Assembly: GCF_011516825.1 (NCBI RefSeq)
Contig: NZ_WOTA01000031.1
Location: 1-34,218 of the forward strand
DNA length: 34,218 nucleotides
From: Acetobacter oeni
Lineage (GTDB): Bacteria > Pseudomonadota > Alphaproteobacteria > Acetobacterales > Acetobacteraceae
Reading direction: 5' to 3'
Within the stretch, counting starts at the first letter, position 1; each line of letters begins with the position of its first letter. Below, in pieces: positions 7,366-14,741 of the stretch. The translations under genes were made by a program, and so were the position numbers. The notes beneath the pieces were generated by a model. That model was not told where the DNA came from and made no database searches. It was given only the letters and a program-made list of their open reading frames with translations.

Positions 7366-7742
7366 GCCGCTTCTCCTTTTGTCTCAGAGCCTTTGTTCGC
7401 GCCGGACGCAGGACCGTTCAGGGCAAGCGCCTCGGCAGCGTCGCTCTCCACGGTCACGATCCATTTGTCCGTTCCGAGCGCACCACTGCGATATGCGGTA
7501 TCGAACCCGCGCGGTTTGCGGTCGCCCCGGCGAATATGCACGCCGATGGAGAACGACCGCCCGGGATGGTCAGTGGCGATCCTGTCGCCATAAAGCGTCA
7601 CCGCCTTCGTGAGATCTGCCAGCGTACGGGCTTCGGTCATTCCCCGGTTTCCGAGGTGATCCATGGGCAGAGCGACCAGCACTTTGCCGGTGCCGGAAAG
7701 CCTGCGCACGGCAGGGGTCGCAATCAGAGCAAAGACAGGCAT
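7362..7742 (-). CDS. Unknown protein in the ardC unit
   Basis: 126 residues, starting MPVFALIATPAV. The centre (AVTLYGDRIATDHPGRSFSIGVHIRRGDRKPRGFDTAYRSG) reads as a compact beta-rich domain, and the tail is Ala/Gly/Lys-rich. GGAG 6 nt upstream of the ATG at 7742 supports this start; longer readings run back into the ardC end and are rejected. It begins 53 bp after ardC and its stop overlaps the next start. No family is recognised. Confidence 0.75.
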   Translation of the reverse strand: MPVFALIATPAVRRLSGTGKVLVALPMDHLGNRGMTEARTLADLTKAVTLYGDRIATDHPGRSFSIGVHIRRGDRKPRGFDTAYRSGALGTDKWIVTVESDAAEALALNGPASGANKGSETKGEAA

Positions 7743-7795
7743 GACAGACTCCATCTGTAAAACACCCGTCTCGGGCATGTATTTTTCGGAAACTC

Positions 7796-8695
7796 TCAGG
7801 CGGCGGCGGCCACGTCCCCGATGGGCTGACGGCGCGTCGATGTGTTGAAAATGTATTCGGCGGCGGCCGACGCGGCGCTTGCGGCGGTGAAAATCGCGCG
7901 TTTGTCCGCCTTCAGAAGGTCCAGCCAGCTTCCAATGTAATCCGAGTGACGGACGGTCGGCTCGATCTGCAGTTCCGCGCACACGAACGCTGACACCATC
8001 TCCGCGACCAGTTCCTCGGCGGCATAGGCGCGGTCTCCGAACCGTTTTCCGAATGTGCGGGCCAGCCGTTTTTCCGAGCCCGTCCAGTGTCCGATCTCAT
8101 GAAAGATCGTTTTATACCAATCAATTTTTGCGAAATAGGACTGCTGGGGCGGGACGCGGATATAGTCCGGAGCAGGCGCGTAAAACGCCTTATCGCCCCC
8201 CACCCGGATGTCTGCCCCGGTGTCGCGCATCAGCGCTTCAGCCTGCGGCACAATCTCGCGCTCGGGCAACGGTGTGGGCGCCGCCCCCATGCCTTCCGGC
8301 AGGTTCTCGCACTGGTCCACATTGAACACCGTAAACCGCTTCAGGAACGGAATCGTCCGGGGATCGTCGGCCCCTGCTTCCGACTTCGGTGTGAAACGGT
8401 CGGCGTAGAAAACCGTCGTTCCTTTCTCTCCTTTTCTGACATTTCCGCCCTCGGCCAGCGCCTGCCGGAACGTCAGCCATTTCTGCGTGGAGAAGCCCTG
8501 CATTTCCACCGAACCCCACAACATCAGAATATTAATTCCGGAATATGCACGGCCCGTCGTCGCGTTCCGGGGCAGGGCGACGCCGCAGTTCGAGCGGCCC
8601 CATGGGCACACCCACGGCACGGTGCCATTCTCAAGCTCGCGGATGATCCGGTCTGTCACGGTCTGATGGATGTCAGTGCGTTCGGTTCTGGCCAT
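7796..8695 (-). CDS. ardC: ArdC-type antirestriction protein (ssDNA-binding domain plus zincin-like domain)
   Basis: 299 residues. Residues 1-130 match the ArdC ssDNA-binding N-terminal domain (early TVPWVCPWG, GRAYSGINILML, KGEKGTTVFYADRF). Residues 150-290 are a zincin-like metallopeptidase domain with HEIGH at 199-203 and a downstream Glu-rich helix (AAEELVAEMVSAFVCAEL) that supplies the third ligand. Family members protect incoming plasmid ssDNA from restriction. The start at 8695 follows GGAG and replaces a longer reading from 8740. It leads a run of coupled small genes and lies near a methyltransferase-helicase and ssb, an anti-defence context. Confidence 0.9.
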   Translation of the reverse strand: MARTERTDIHQTVTDRIIRELENGTVPWVCPWGRSNCGVALPRNATTGRAYSGINILMLWGSVEMQGFSTQKWLTFRQALAEGGNVRKGEKGTTVFYADRFTPKSEAGADDPRTIPFLKRFTVFNVDQCENLPEGMGAAPTPLPEREIVPQAEALMRDTGADIRVGGDKAFYAPAPDYIRVPPQQSYFAKIDWYKTIFHEIGHWTGSEKRLARTFGKRFGDRAYAAEELVAEMVSAFVCAELQIEPTVRHSDYIGSWLDLLKADKRAIFTAASAASAAAEYIFNTSTRRQPIGDVAAAA

Positions 8696-8719
8696 GATCT
8701 GTCTCCAAAACATGCGAAA

Positions 8720-8737
8720 GCCGCCCCGAAGGACGGC
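8720..8737 (-). terminator. Hairpin with TTCG tetraloop between the membrane peptide and ardC
   Basis: On the minus strand GCCGTCC-TTCG-GGGCGGC (7 bp, one G-U) is followed by TTTCG. The very stable UUCG loop is clear, but the T-tract is short, so it may be a weak terminator, an attenuator or an mRNA-protecting hairpin 25 nt before the ardC ATG. Confidence 0.45.
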
Positions 8738-8767
8738 CATTCTCTGCTGCAGATGGGCGGATGGGTT

Positions 8768-8929
8768 TCATCCGAGATCGAGCACTCCGGTCGTGGGATC
8801 CAGGAACAGGTCCGGAAGCACGAGAGCGACGACCAGGGCGAGCGTCCAGAGGAGCACGAGCGCGAGAAACCTGATGATTTCCACGGCGGGATGGGGTTGG
8901 GGTGGAGAGACGGTGCGGTCCTGAGCCAT
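8768..8929 (-). CDS. Small single-pass membrane protein
   Basis: 53 residues. A polar Pro-rich N-terminus (about 1-16) is followed by one hydrophobic helix (about 18-40, FLALVLLWTLALVVALVL) and a short acidic tail. AGGA about 10 nt upstream supports the ATG at 8929. The gene lies between a structured repeat (8992-9065) and ardC. Function is unknown. An N-in topology with a periplasmic acidic end is possible but not determined. Confidence 0.65.
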   Translation of the reverse strand: MAQDRTVSPPQPHPAVEIIRFLALVLLWTLALVVALVLPDLFLDPTTGVLDLG

Positions 8930-8991
8930 TGTCCAGATCCTTTTTTCTGGCGTTTCTGACCCTTTCCGGCGACCGCAGGGCAGACTGACGG

Positions 8992-9065
8992 GCAAGGGCG
9001 CCGCGCAGCGGCGGGATCGGCCTGGCCCGCAGCGAAGCGAGGACACATGCCGACCCACCCCTTGC
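8992..9065 (-). repeat. Dispersed structured leader element, copy 1
   Basis: 74 bp bounded by the inverted ends GCAAGGG/CCCTTGC. Inside are a GCCGC-GCA-GCGGC hairpin and a second arm in which TCGGC pairs with GCCGA over a Ser/Arg-like GC-rich apex. It differs from copy 2 at one position in 74. It lies 63 nt 5' of the membrane-peptide ATG on the coding side. The layout of outer stem plus two arms suggests a three-way junction if single-stranded. Confidence 0.85.
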
Positions 9066-9120
9066 GCGGCAGGCTGAACTGTGGTGCCGATCCTCTTTTC
9101 CGTTTCCTTCCCTTCCTTTC

Positions 9121-9654
9121 TCAGATTTTCCCCTTTTTTTCTTGCCGCGAAGGCCCCTTCCCTTTCGTGCCTGACGGGCCGGCACGGGGCTTTTCTGGCG
9201 GTGCGAGGAAGGGGCATCGGATCTGTGTCGGGGACACGTCGATCCGGAAGTGACCGCGCGCGGTCGCCTCAAGCGCCTTGCGGATAGTCTCGGCAGACAG
9301 GAATTCCGCGCCATCATCCCCGCCAAAAGCCGCACGTTTCACGTCGTACCAGTCCTCGGGAGAGGCTTGCGGATCCGCCTCTCTGGCGTAGGCGACAAGG
9401 TTCACCTCGCCGTTGTCGCCAGGGAGGCCCGGATGACCATTCGACATCAGATAGATCCCCTGGTCGCCCGCCAGCATGAGACCAGCAGGGATCTTCGTCC
9501 GGTCAATATCCTCGTATGCGGGATGTCGGGTCTTCACCCCGGGCCGGAGACAGGCGGGATCATAGAGCTGATCCAGCGTTGGCGTATGTTCGCTCGCGGC
9601 GTCGGCGTGGGCGAGCAGCCGCGTCACCAGGGCATGGTCGAAATGCAGTTTCAT
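9121..9654 (-). CDS. DUF3085-like plasmid protein
   Basis: 177 residues. The core (KIPAGLMLAGDQGIYLMSNG, then GEVNLVAYAREADP) matches my recollection of DUF3085, a small family frequent on alphaproteobacterial plasmids without known activity. The last 30 residues are basic and low complexity. An ideal AGGAGG lies before the ATG at 9654; the alternative ATG at 9690 is rejected because it lies in the terminator T-tract. A strong terminator hairpin 37-65 nt upstream separates it from the previous gene, yet no obvious promoter fits in the gap, so conditional read-through is possible. Confidence 0.8.
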   Translation of the reverse strand: MKLHFDHALVTRLLAHADAASEHTPTLDQLYDPACLRPGVKTRHPAYEDIDRTKIPAGLMLAGDQGIYLMSNGHPGLPGDNGEVNLVAYAREADPQASPEDWYDVKRAAFGGDDGAEFLSAETIRKALEATARGHFRIDVSPTQIRCPFLAPPEKPRAGPSGTKGKGPSRQEKKGKI

Positions 9655-9690
9655 AATCGTCCTCCTTCTGTGTTCCTCCTGTGAGGACAC

Positions 9691-9719
9691 AAAAAAAGCG
9701 GGACACTCTCGTGTCCCGC
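9691..9719 (-). terminator. Rho-independent terminator after the DUF5983-like gene
   Basis: On the minus strand a perfect 9-bp stem GCGGGACAC-GAGA-GTGTCCCGC (9719-9698) is followed directly by seven T residues (9697-9691), the best terminator in the window. Directly downstream, GTGTCCTC repeats part of the 3' arm, so alternative pairings are possible. Confidence 0.9.
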
Positions 9720-9756
9720 CCTTTCGTATTACAGGCCATGGTCTTGGTATTGCCGG

Positions 9757-10059
9757 TCATTCGTCTTCATCATCAAAGAACTGGTACGCCTCTTCTACCA
9801 TTCCGTCTGAATCAAACATGACGTAATCGCATCCGTTATTTGCGGCATCTTCAAGAATTCGGCGAAGGCTGACAGAACCCGGCCAGTCCGGCGAACAGCG
9901 GCGTTCACCCACCCACACGAACCAGCCATGAGGACCGGAGAGACAGGATAGGCCGGTTGCACCGCCTGACTGTGCATAAGCCTCCAGCAACTCCCGATCT
10001 GACTTCGGCAGATGGCCGGTGCTGAGATCCATGAAACGTCTGATATGGGCATTCATCAT
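9757..10059 (-). CDS. DUF5983-like small protein
   Basis: 100 residues with an acidic end (FFDDEDE). The order STGHLPKSDRELLEAY, then GWFVWVGE, then LRRILEDAANNGCDYVMFDSDG matches DUF5983-type proteins from memory; these occur on plasmids and mobile elements, and no function is firmly known to me. A weak ribosome site (AGGCACAG) precedes two adjacent ATGs (10059, 10056). The gene ends 37 bp before a strong terminator. Confidence 0.75.
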   Translation of the reverse strand: MMNAHIRRFMDLSTGHLPKSDRELLEAYAQSGGATGLSCLSGPHGWFVWVGERRCSPDWPGSVSLRRILEDAANNGCDYVMFDSDGMVEEAYQFFDDEDE

Positions 10060-10114
10060 GGAACTGTGCCTTTCTGTTCACGTCGCACTTTCGGGCGGAC
10101 GGAAAAAAGAGGTG

Positions 10115-10196
10115 GTCAGGCAGACTGCGATACCGCTATAATTGTGTTGCTGCCTGACGGGATTTGAAACAGGTGTGGCCAAAATGGACACACCTG
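10115..10196 (-). terminator. Two consecutive inverted repeats, terminator-like
   Basis: One stem-loop is CAGGTGTG (10170-10177) with CACACCTG (10189-10196) and an inner CCA/TGG. On the minus strand it is followed by TTTCAAA. The next is GTCAGGCAG (10115-10123) with CTGCCTGAC (10150-10158), a perfect 9-bp stem around a 26-nt loop. On the minus strand it is followed by CACCTCTTTTTT. Together they probably end transcription from the DUF6915-side genes or regulate the DUF5983-like gene, which starts 56 bp further on. Confidence 0.5.
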
Positions 10197-10221
10197 GAAC
10201 CGGGGTAGGCTTCGCTAAAAA

Positions 10222-10353
10222 TCAGTCCGTTAGGCGGCGCTTTCGGAAGTCATGTTTCATAAACGTTCCATATCGCTGAAACGTATCAGGATGGCTCTCG
10301 CCGCAGGGTGCCCGGTAGCTGAAGAGACTCTCCTCAGCGACCGACTGGCGCAT
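10222..10353 (-). CDS. Possible 43-residue protein
   Basis: In the 332-bp gap between two DUF genes a minus-strand frame reads as protein-like sequence (SYRAPCGESHPDTFQRYG, then a basic end). The only ATG is at 10353 and has no clear ribosome site. The open frame continues about 16 sense codons further 5' (GKAQRLITSFM) without another start, so it may be a remnant or use a rare start. It ends just before the hairpin pair at 10115-10196. Confidence 0.4.
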   Translation of the reverse strand: MRQSVAEESLFSYRAPCGESHPDTFQRYGTFMKHDFRKRRLTD

Positions 10354-10391
10354 GAAGCTTGTAATCAGCCTCTGTGCTTTCCCGGTATTTT

Positions 10392-10760
10392 CTATTTTGT
10401 GTGGTTATTTGCCCACTCTTCTGCGAGATGAGCTAACGATTGCGGATTACCCATCCAGCGCTCGGGTCTGATGGATCGCGCCCAGTCAGCAAAAGAAGGA
10501 ATTCGCCCGTGATCTTCGAGAACGTGTTGCTCGGCAATCAGCCTGACAGGAACAATTCTGCCGTCTGAATTCGTAATCACGACGCCGAACTGTGCCTCGC
10601 AGGCGAAACATCCCTCTGCATGATGACGAAGCGCCCTATGCCGCATGTCGCCGATAAGCACCTTCGACCAGTCAAACCAGTCGTGAATGGGTTGGTAATC
10701 CTCTGGTCGACCACCCCATTTTCGGACGGAAGAGAGAGCGTGATGATATGGATGTGCCAC
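10392..10760 (-). CDS. DUF6915-like protein
   Basis: 122 residues. The start MAHPYHHALSSVRKWGG and the block FDWSKVLIGDMRHRALRHHAEG match a family I recall as DUF6915. Further on are GVVITNSDGRIVPVR, EQHVLEDHGRIPSFADW and a Trp-rich end. His-rich segments at 3-6 and 43-49 and a Cys pair (CFAC) could bind metal. The GTG at 10760 with GAGG 6 nt upstream is chosen over a TTG (10775) that overlaps the previous stop. Its function is unknown. Confidence 0.75.
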   Translation of the reverse strand: MAHPYHHALSSVRKWGGRPEDYQPIHDWFDWSKVLIGDMRHRALRHHAEGCFACEAQFGVVITNSDGRIVPVRLIAEQHVLEDHGRIPSFADWARSIRPERWMGNPQSLAHLAEEWANNHTK

Positions 10761-10771
10761 GGCAGACCTCG

Positions 10772-11188
10772 TCAATAGAGGGATGTCGAATAGTTACGTT
10801 CGACGACGTAATCATAATGTTCAAGGGTAATCACCCTGGTCTCCACATCCCAGGTTACTTCGCCTCCTCCACCTTCGTTGTTTTCCCAGCCGCCGTGATC
10901 AATGGCGACTATTCCCATAGAGGTATTTTCGATGACTTCTTTGATCTGAACTGTTTTTTTCTCGGGAGTATTATTCCCCCACACGAGATCCTGGACAACC
11001 ACCTCTTTCTCAACGGAGCAGTCTGCTGGCAGGATACTGAAATCCTCAATTCCCCCGCTGTCACCGCTACCTTCGTACACAACGGTTACACTTGTAACGC
11101 CAAGTTCCTGAAGGGCGTCGAACACGACTTCCCGATTTTCGGAAATCACCTTTCTTTCGGCTTTTTCGTAGTCCTGGTAAGAAGACAT
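10772..11188 (-). CDS. DUF6878-like protein
   Basis: 138 residues, acidic. The motif VYEGSGDSGGIED (about 35-48) and the closing block GGGGEVTWDVETRVITLEHYDYVVER match a family I recall as DUF6878, found on plasmids beside DUF6915-type genes. GAGG upstream favours the ATG at 11188 over the one at 11233. It ends 12 bp before the GTG of the DUF6915-like gene, so the two are probably co-translated. Base composition is lower in GC than its neighbours (many AT-rich codons), perhaps a later arrival. Confidence 0.7.
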   Translation of the reverse strand: MSSYQDYEKAERKVISENREVVFDALQELGVTSVTVVYEGSGDSGGIEDFSILPADCSVEKEVVVQDLVWGNNTPEKKTVQIKEVIENTSMGIVAIDHGGWENNEGGGGEVTWDVETRVITLEHYDYVVERNYSTSLY

Positions 11189-11216
11189 AATAACCTCACA
11201 GGTTTTATTTGGTGTA

Positions 11217-11339
11217 TCATGTGTGTTTCGCAAGCATCTCGTAAGCAGTAGCCAGACCGACCATCTTCTTCATTTCCAAGACCCGCGCGAGCCTGCCTGC
11301 CGTCCAGATGCGACTGAAGAGTCTTTCCTTGGGGTTCAC
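11217..11339 (-). CDS. Small 40-residue protein coupled to the ParB-like gene
   Basis: A GTG at 11339 overlaps the stop of the ParB-like gene by GTGA and opens a 40-codon frame (MNPKERLFSRIWTAG, then LARVLEMKKMVGLATAYEML). The product is basic and helical. There is no separate ribosome site, as expected for a coupled start, and the next gene starts 28 nt later. The tight fit is the main argument; no family is recognised. Confidence 0.5.
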   Translation of the reverse strand: MNPKERLFSRIWTAGRLARVLEMKKMVGLATAYEMLAKHT

Positions 11340-13267
11340 CGGATCGCGATGAACTCGATATGCGATCTCAGGAACTCATCCGGGGTCTGCGGCGGTGGAA
11401 GCGGGCTCTCGTCCTCGTCGTCAGGATCACCCTCCCCTTCCTCTTCTGCCGCGCGCCGCGAAGGCCCGACCTCATCATCGTCCTGAGCAATCTCCTGCTC
11501 AGGTTCGGCCGTCTCCGCAACAGCCATCGCACTGCCATCCGTGACTGCGTCGTCGCCGTGCTCCGTTTCGTCTTCATCGGCGTCCTCCAGATCGTCGTCG
11601 CTGGCTTCGGGTGGCGGTGGATTAAGGGCTTCCTGAAACGAGGCGTTCAGCTTCGCGACATCGAGCCCGAACCGGGCCTCGGGATGGACCCAGCCCCCCT
11701 GCCCCGCCCGGTCCATCAGCGCCTTGCGCATCTCCTTGCCCGTGTTGCGCGGCAGAATGCCCTCGGCCTGAACCACCTTCGTGATGCCCGGCTTGCTGAG
11801 CGTCTTGAGGAAGTCGTCATCGGCCATGGTGGGGAGCCGGGCGTCGGCATTGACGATATGGCCGACCAGCACGCTCCATTCGCCGCTGTTCGTGCCATTC
11901 TTCTCGCAGGAGAGCACGGCTTTCAGCACGCGGATCGCCGCCCCGCGCAACAGGGTCTCGTCCAGCGCCAGTTCACCGTCCTGAAACAGTCCGGCAGCCG
12001 CTACCAGCCTCTGCGAGGGCCGGCGCTGCGGATACCACGCGCCCGCATCTCCATCGACCCGGACGTTCTGCGCGTTGAAGGCCGCGATCAGCAGCCCGAC
12101 CAGCGTCCACGGGTCGGCGCCCTCCTGCATCCCGTCCAGCGCCGCGTGCAGGGCCTGTGTCCGGAAGCTGCCGATCATGTCATGTCCGCGCCCGGAAATA
12201 TCCGCCCGCTCCTTCGGCACGTCGGGCAGAGAGTCAATCACGGCGGACGGCGTGATCCGGTTCGCGGCCGGGCTGTCGGCGAGAATGCACCAGCCACTTT
12301 CGACCTTCAGCCTGTGATTGAGCCAGAAGCACTTCGTCGCCCCTTCCCGCTCCCAGTAAATCCGGGCGCTTCCATCCTCGAACAGGGGCTCGCCATCCTC
12401 GTCGCTCTGCACGATCACTGCGTCTTCGGGTGTGCTCTGGCTCAGCCACTGGCGCTGCGCCTTCTCATAGGCGATCCCGTCCTCGGTGTAGCGGCCGTCC
12501 TTGCCGGCCTCACCGAACAGATCCTCCTGCCAGACGATCCTGCAGCTTTTCGCGATGGCATCGTCAAAGGAGGCATCGGCCGCGTAAAAACGATCCTGTC
12601 GCAGCGCCGAGGCAATCCGGCTCCAGTCGGGCTCGGCCGATCCAGGCTGCCACGATCCGTCCGGCAGATGCCGGCCATCTCCCTCGCAGGCCTCGACGTC
12701 TTCCGGGGGCTCCGTGCCGACCGGAAACCCGAAATAGCGCCAGACCTGTTCCTGCAGGCCTTTCGAGGCCAGCGCGATACTGGCCAGCCCACGGCTCTCC
12801 GGTCCTTTTCCGGCCTCGATCCAGGCGAGAATGTCCGGCAGGACCGATGACAGCCGGCTGATCTGTTTCAGCTGCACCGGCGTCAGCATCAGCGCCTTGC
12901 AGATCGCGGTGTCGTTCCACTGCTTTTCCGCCCGGAGCGAGGAAATGACCCGCCACTGTTCCACCTGTGTCATTGGCTGGCGGATCATGTTTTCCGACGC
13001 CGCGCGCATCCGGTCCAGTTCCTCGTCATCGCCCGCCACGACCACCTGAATCGTCTTCAGCCCGGCCTTCACGGCGGCGCGACGGCGACGATGGCCGGCA
13101 ACGATCATCAGGCCATCCGGGGTTTCCCGGACCAGAGGCGGATGGATGATCCCGACCGCCTTGACGTTCAGCGCCAGCTGCCGGTCTTCCGTCTCGTTCG
13201 GGGCTGCGGTGCGGGGATTCTCGGGATTGTCGAGCAGCGTCTTCGGATCGACTTCGCGCAGTTCCAT
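11336..13267 (-). CDS. ParB/Spo0J-like nuclease-domain protein, large plasmid form
   Basis: 643 residues. Residues 1-100 form the ParB N-terminal (CTPase/nuclease-type) domain with the GHRRRRAA box at 58-65, then a helix-turn-helix region (about 110-150, TQVEQWRVISSLRAEKQWNDTAICKALMLTPVQL). The long middle part has no motif I recognise. Residues 550-620 are strongly acidic (DDDLEDADEDETEHGDD). It is much larger than the partition ParB at 20425 and not next to a parA, so a role in partition is unlikely; similar large ParB-like proteins sit in leading regions of mobile elements. AGGAG before the ATG at 13267 sets the start; a longer frame to 13480 only translates the repeat element. Confidence 0.88.
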   Translation of the reverse strand: MELREVDPKTLLDNPENPRTAAPNETEDRQLALNVKAVGIIHPPLVRETPDGLMIVAGHRRRRAAVKAGLKTIQVVVAGDDEELDRMRAASENMIRQPMTQVEQWRVISSLRAEKQWNDTAICKALMLTPVQLKQISRLSSVLPDILAWIEAGKGPESRGLASIALASKGLQEQVWRYFGFPVGTEPPEDVEACEGDGRHLPDGSWQPGSAEPDWSRIASALRQDRFYAADASFDDAIAKSCRIVWQEDLFGEAGKDGRYTEDGIAYEKAQRQWLSQSTPEDAVIVQSDEDGEPLFEDGSARIYWEREGATKCFWLNHRLKVESGWCILADSPAANRITPSAVIDSLPDVPKERADISGRGHDMIGSFRTQALHAALDGMQEGADPWTLVGLLIAAFNAQNVRVDGDAGAWYPQRRPSQRLVAAAGLFQDGELALDETLLRGAAIRVLKAVLSCEKNGTNSGEWSVLVGHIVNADARLPTMADDDFLKTLSKPGITKVVQAEGILPRNTGKEMRKALMDRAGQGGWVHPEARFGLDVAKLNASFQEALNPPPPEASDDDLEDADEDETEHGDDAVTDGSAMAVAETAEPEQEIAQDDDEVGPSRRAAEEEGEGDPDDEDESPLPPPQTPDEFLRSHIEFIAIR

Positions 13268-13334
13268 GGTTTGCACTCCTGTTTTCAGGACTCTTTCCTG
13301 ATGCTTTTCCGGCAGGCAGCGCCGGACAGGCGGG

Positions 13335-13408
13335 GCAAGGGCGCCGCGCAGCGGCGGGATCGGCATGGCCCGCAGCGAAGCGAGGACACATGCCGACCCA
13401 CCCCTTGC
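13335..13408 (-). repeat. Dispersed structured leader element, copy 2
   Basis: 74 bp, identical to copy 1 except for one base. That base makes the inner stem better (TCGGCATG with CATGCCGA). The flanks add a further perfect 8-bp stem, CCGGACAG (13322-13329) with CTGTCCGG (13413-13420). It lies 68 nt 5' of the ParB-like ATG and directly 3' of the methyltransferase-helicase, in the coding direction. Confidence 0.9.
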
Positions 13409-13436
13409 GGCGGCTGTCCGGAGATGGCAGCCGCTC

Positions 13437-14741
13437 TCAGGCTGCCGTCTCTTCCTTTTCCTTGTCCTGACCGTCATCATTCGCCGCCTCCTCTTCCGTC
13501 GAGGTGGCGGCGAGATCGTCTTCCAGCGCTTTCAGTTCGGCGCGCTTTTCATCGAGCATCGCCTGTTCGGCGAAGGGCAGACCCAGCCGGGACTGGTAGG
13601 ACGGCAGGCGACGCTCTGCTTCCTCCCGCGTCCTGATGGCGTCGCGCAGCGCATCATCAAGCCGGAGCAGCGCGTGCTCGATGCGCGAAACCAGCCCGAG
13701 ACCTTTCGTGTCCTCTTCGATCGTGACGGTGATGCGGCCCGACCGCGCTTCGAGGAACAGCGTCACATCGACGGTGCGCTTGTCGGAGCGCCGGATCCAG
13801 CCCGGTTCGGCCTCGCATACGACAGCGAAGCCCCCGATCTGTCCGAGAGTCCACTTCCCTTCCTCGCCATTCTTCGCCGCCATCCGCACCTGGGACAGGA
13901 GCCACGATCCGGCCTTCTCGCGCTCCGTCACATTGCCTTTCTCACGACACAGCGCGAAGGCCTCGCCTCTGGTGGGCTGGCGGACAGCAAGATCCGCCTC
14001 GATCAGCGGGATCAGACGGTCGGCGCCGGCAATCTCGCGCTCAGCCCGTTCAATGGCGCGCTTCACCGCAAACTGATCATCGTAATGAGCAGCCGCCAGC
14101 CGCTCCAGCCGCGCCAGATCGGCTTCCAGCCCGGCTTTCTGCATCAGGCGCGCATCGCCCGAGGCCAGAGCCTTGGCCATGGCGAACTGGTTGCCCCCTT
14201 CCCCGCCGATGTCCTCGATCCGGCGGATGGACCGGTCGCCCGACATGGCGAGCCCGATGAAACGCTGCTTGCGCTCCAGAAGCTGCCAGTTTGTCGCATC
14301 AACGGACCCCTGCTGGGCATAGGCGTACAGCTCGATTTCCTCGTGCTGATTGCCCTGCCGCTCGATCCGGCCCTCGCGCTGGATGATGTCCGAGACCAGC
14401 CACGGCACATCGAGATGATGCAGGGCTTTCAGCCGCTGCTGGGCATTGACGCCCGTGCCCATGGTCGCGGTCGAGCCGATCAGGATCCGCTTGCGTCCCG
14501 CATTGAGGTCGCCGAACAGCTTCTGCTTCGCAGCGCTCTTTTTGTAGTGCTGCATGAACGCGATTTCCGCGCGCGGCACGCCCATGCGGATCAGCTCGTC
14601 ACGGATCCAGGTGTAGGCCGAGAAGCCCCGCGTCTCCATCGCGCTCTCGGTGCCGAGGTCGGAGAAGATCATCTGCACCGCGCCCGGCAGATCACAGGGC
14701 CGGCCGGTCTCCGGATCGGTGTAGCGGTTGTCCGACGTTTC
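13437..14741 (-). pseudogene. C-terminal part of the split methyltransferase-helicase
   Basis: Reads in the same frame as the 14742-18539 gene, straight after its TAG. It begins ETSDNRYTDPETGRP and holds the second helicase lobe: QMIFSDLGT, the GSTATMGTGVNAQQR block (motif V) and IIQREGRIERQGNQ (motif VI with arginine finger). A long coiled-coil-like Arg/Glu-rich tail follows. The nearest internal start is a GTG at 14678 giving 413 residues, without a good ribosome site. On its own it lacks ATP binding. Removing one amber codon restores a 1700-residue protein. Confidence 0.85.

Noticed and set aside
11360..12850. 496-codon plus-strand frame opposite the ParB-like gene
   Set aside because: Same antisense effect; the minus-strand frame carries the ParB domain and a proper start.
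13268..13480. N-terminal extension of the ParB-like protein (71 extra residues)
   Set aside because: The extension just translates the structured repeat (ACVLASLRAMPIPPLRGAL type peptide, also produced at copy 1), and a good ribosome site precedes the ATG at 13267.
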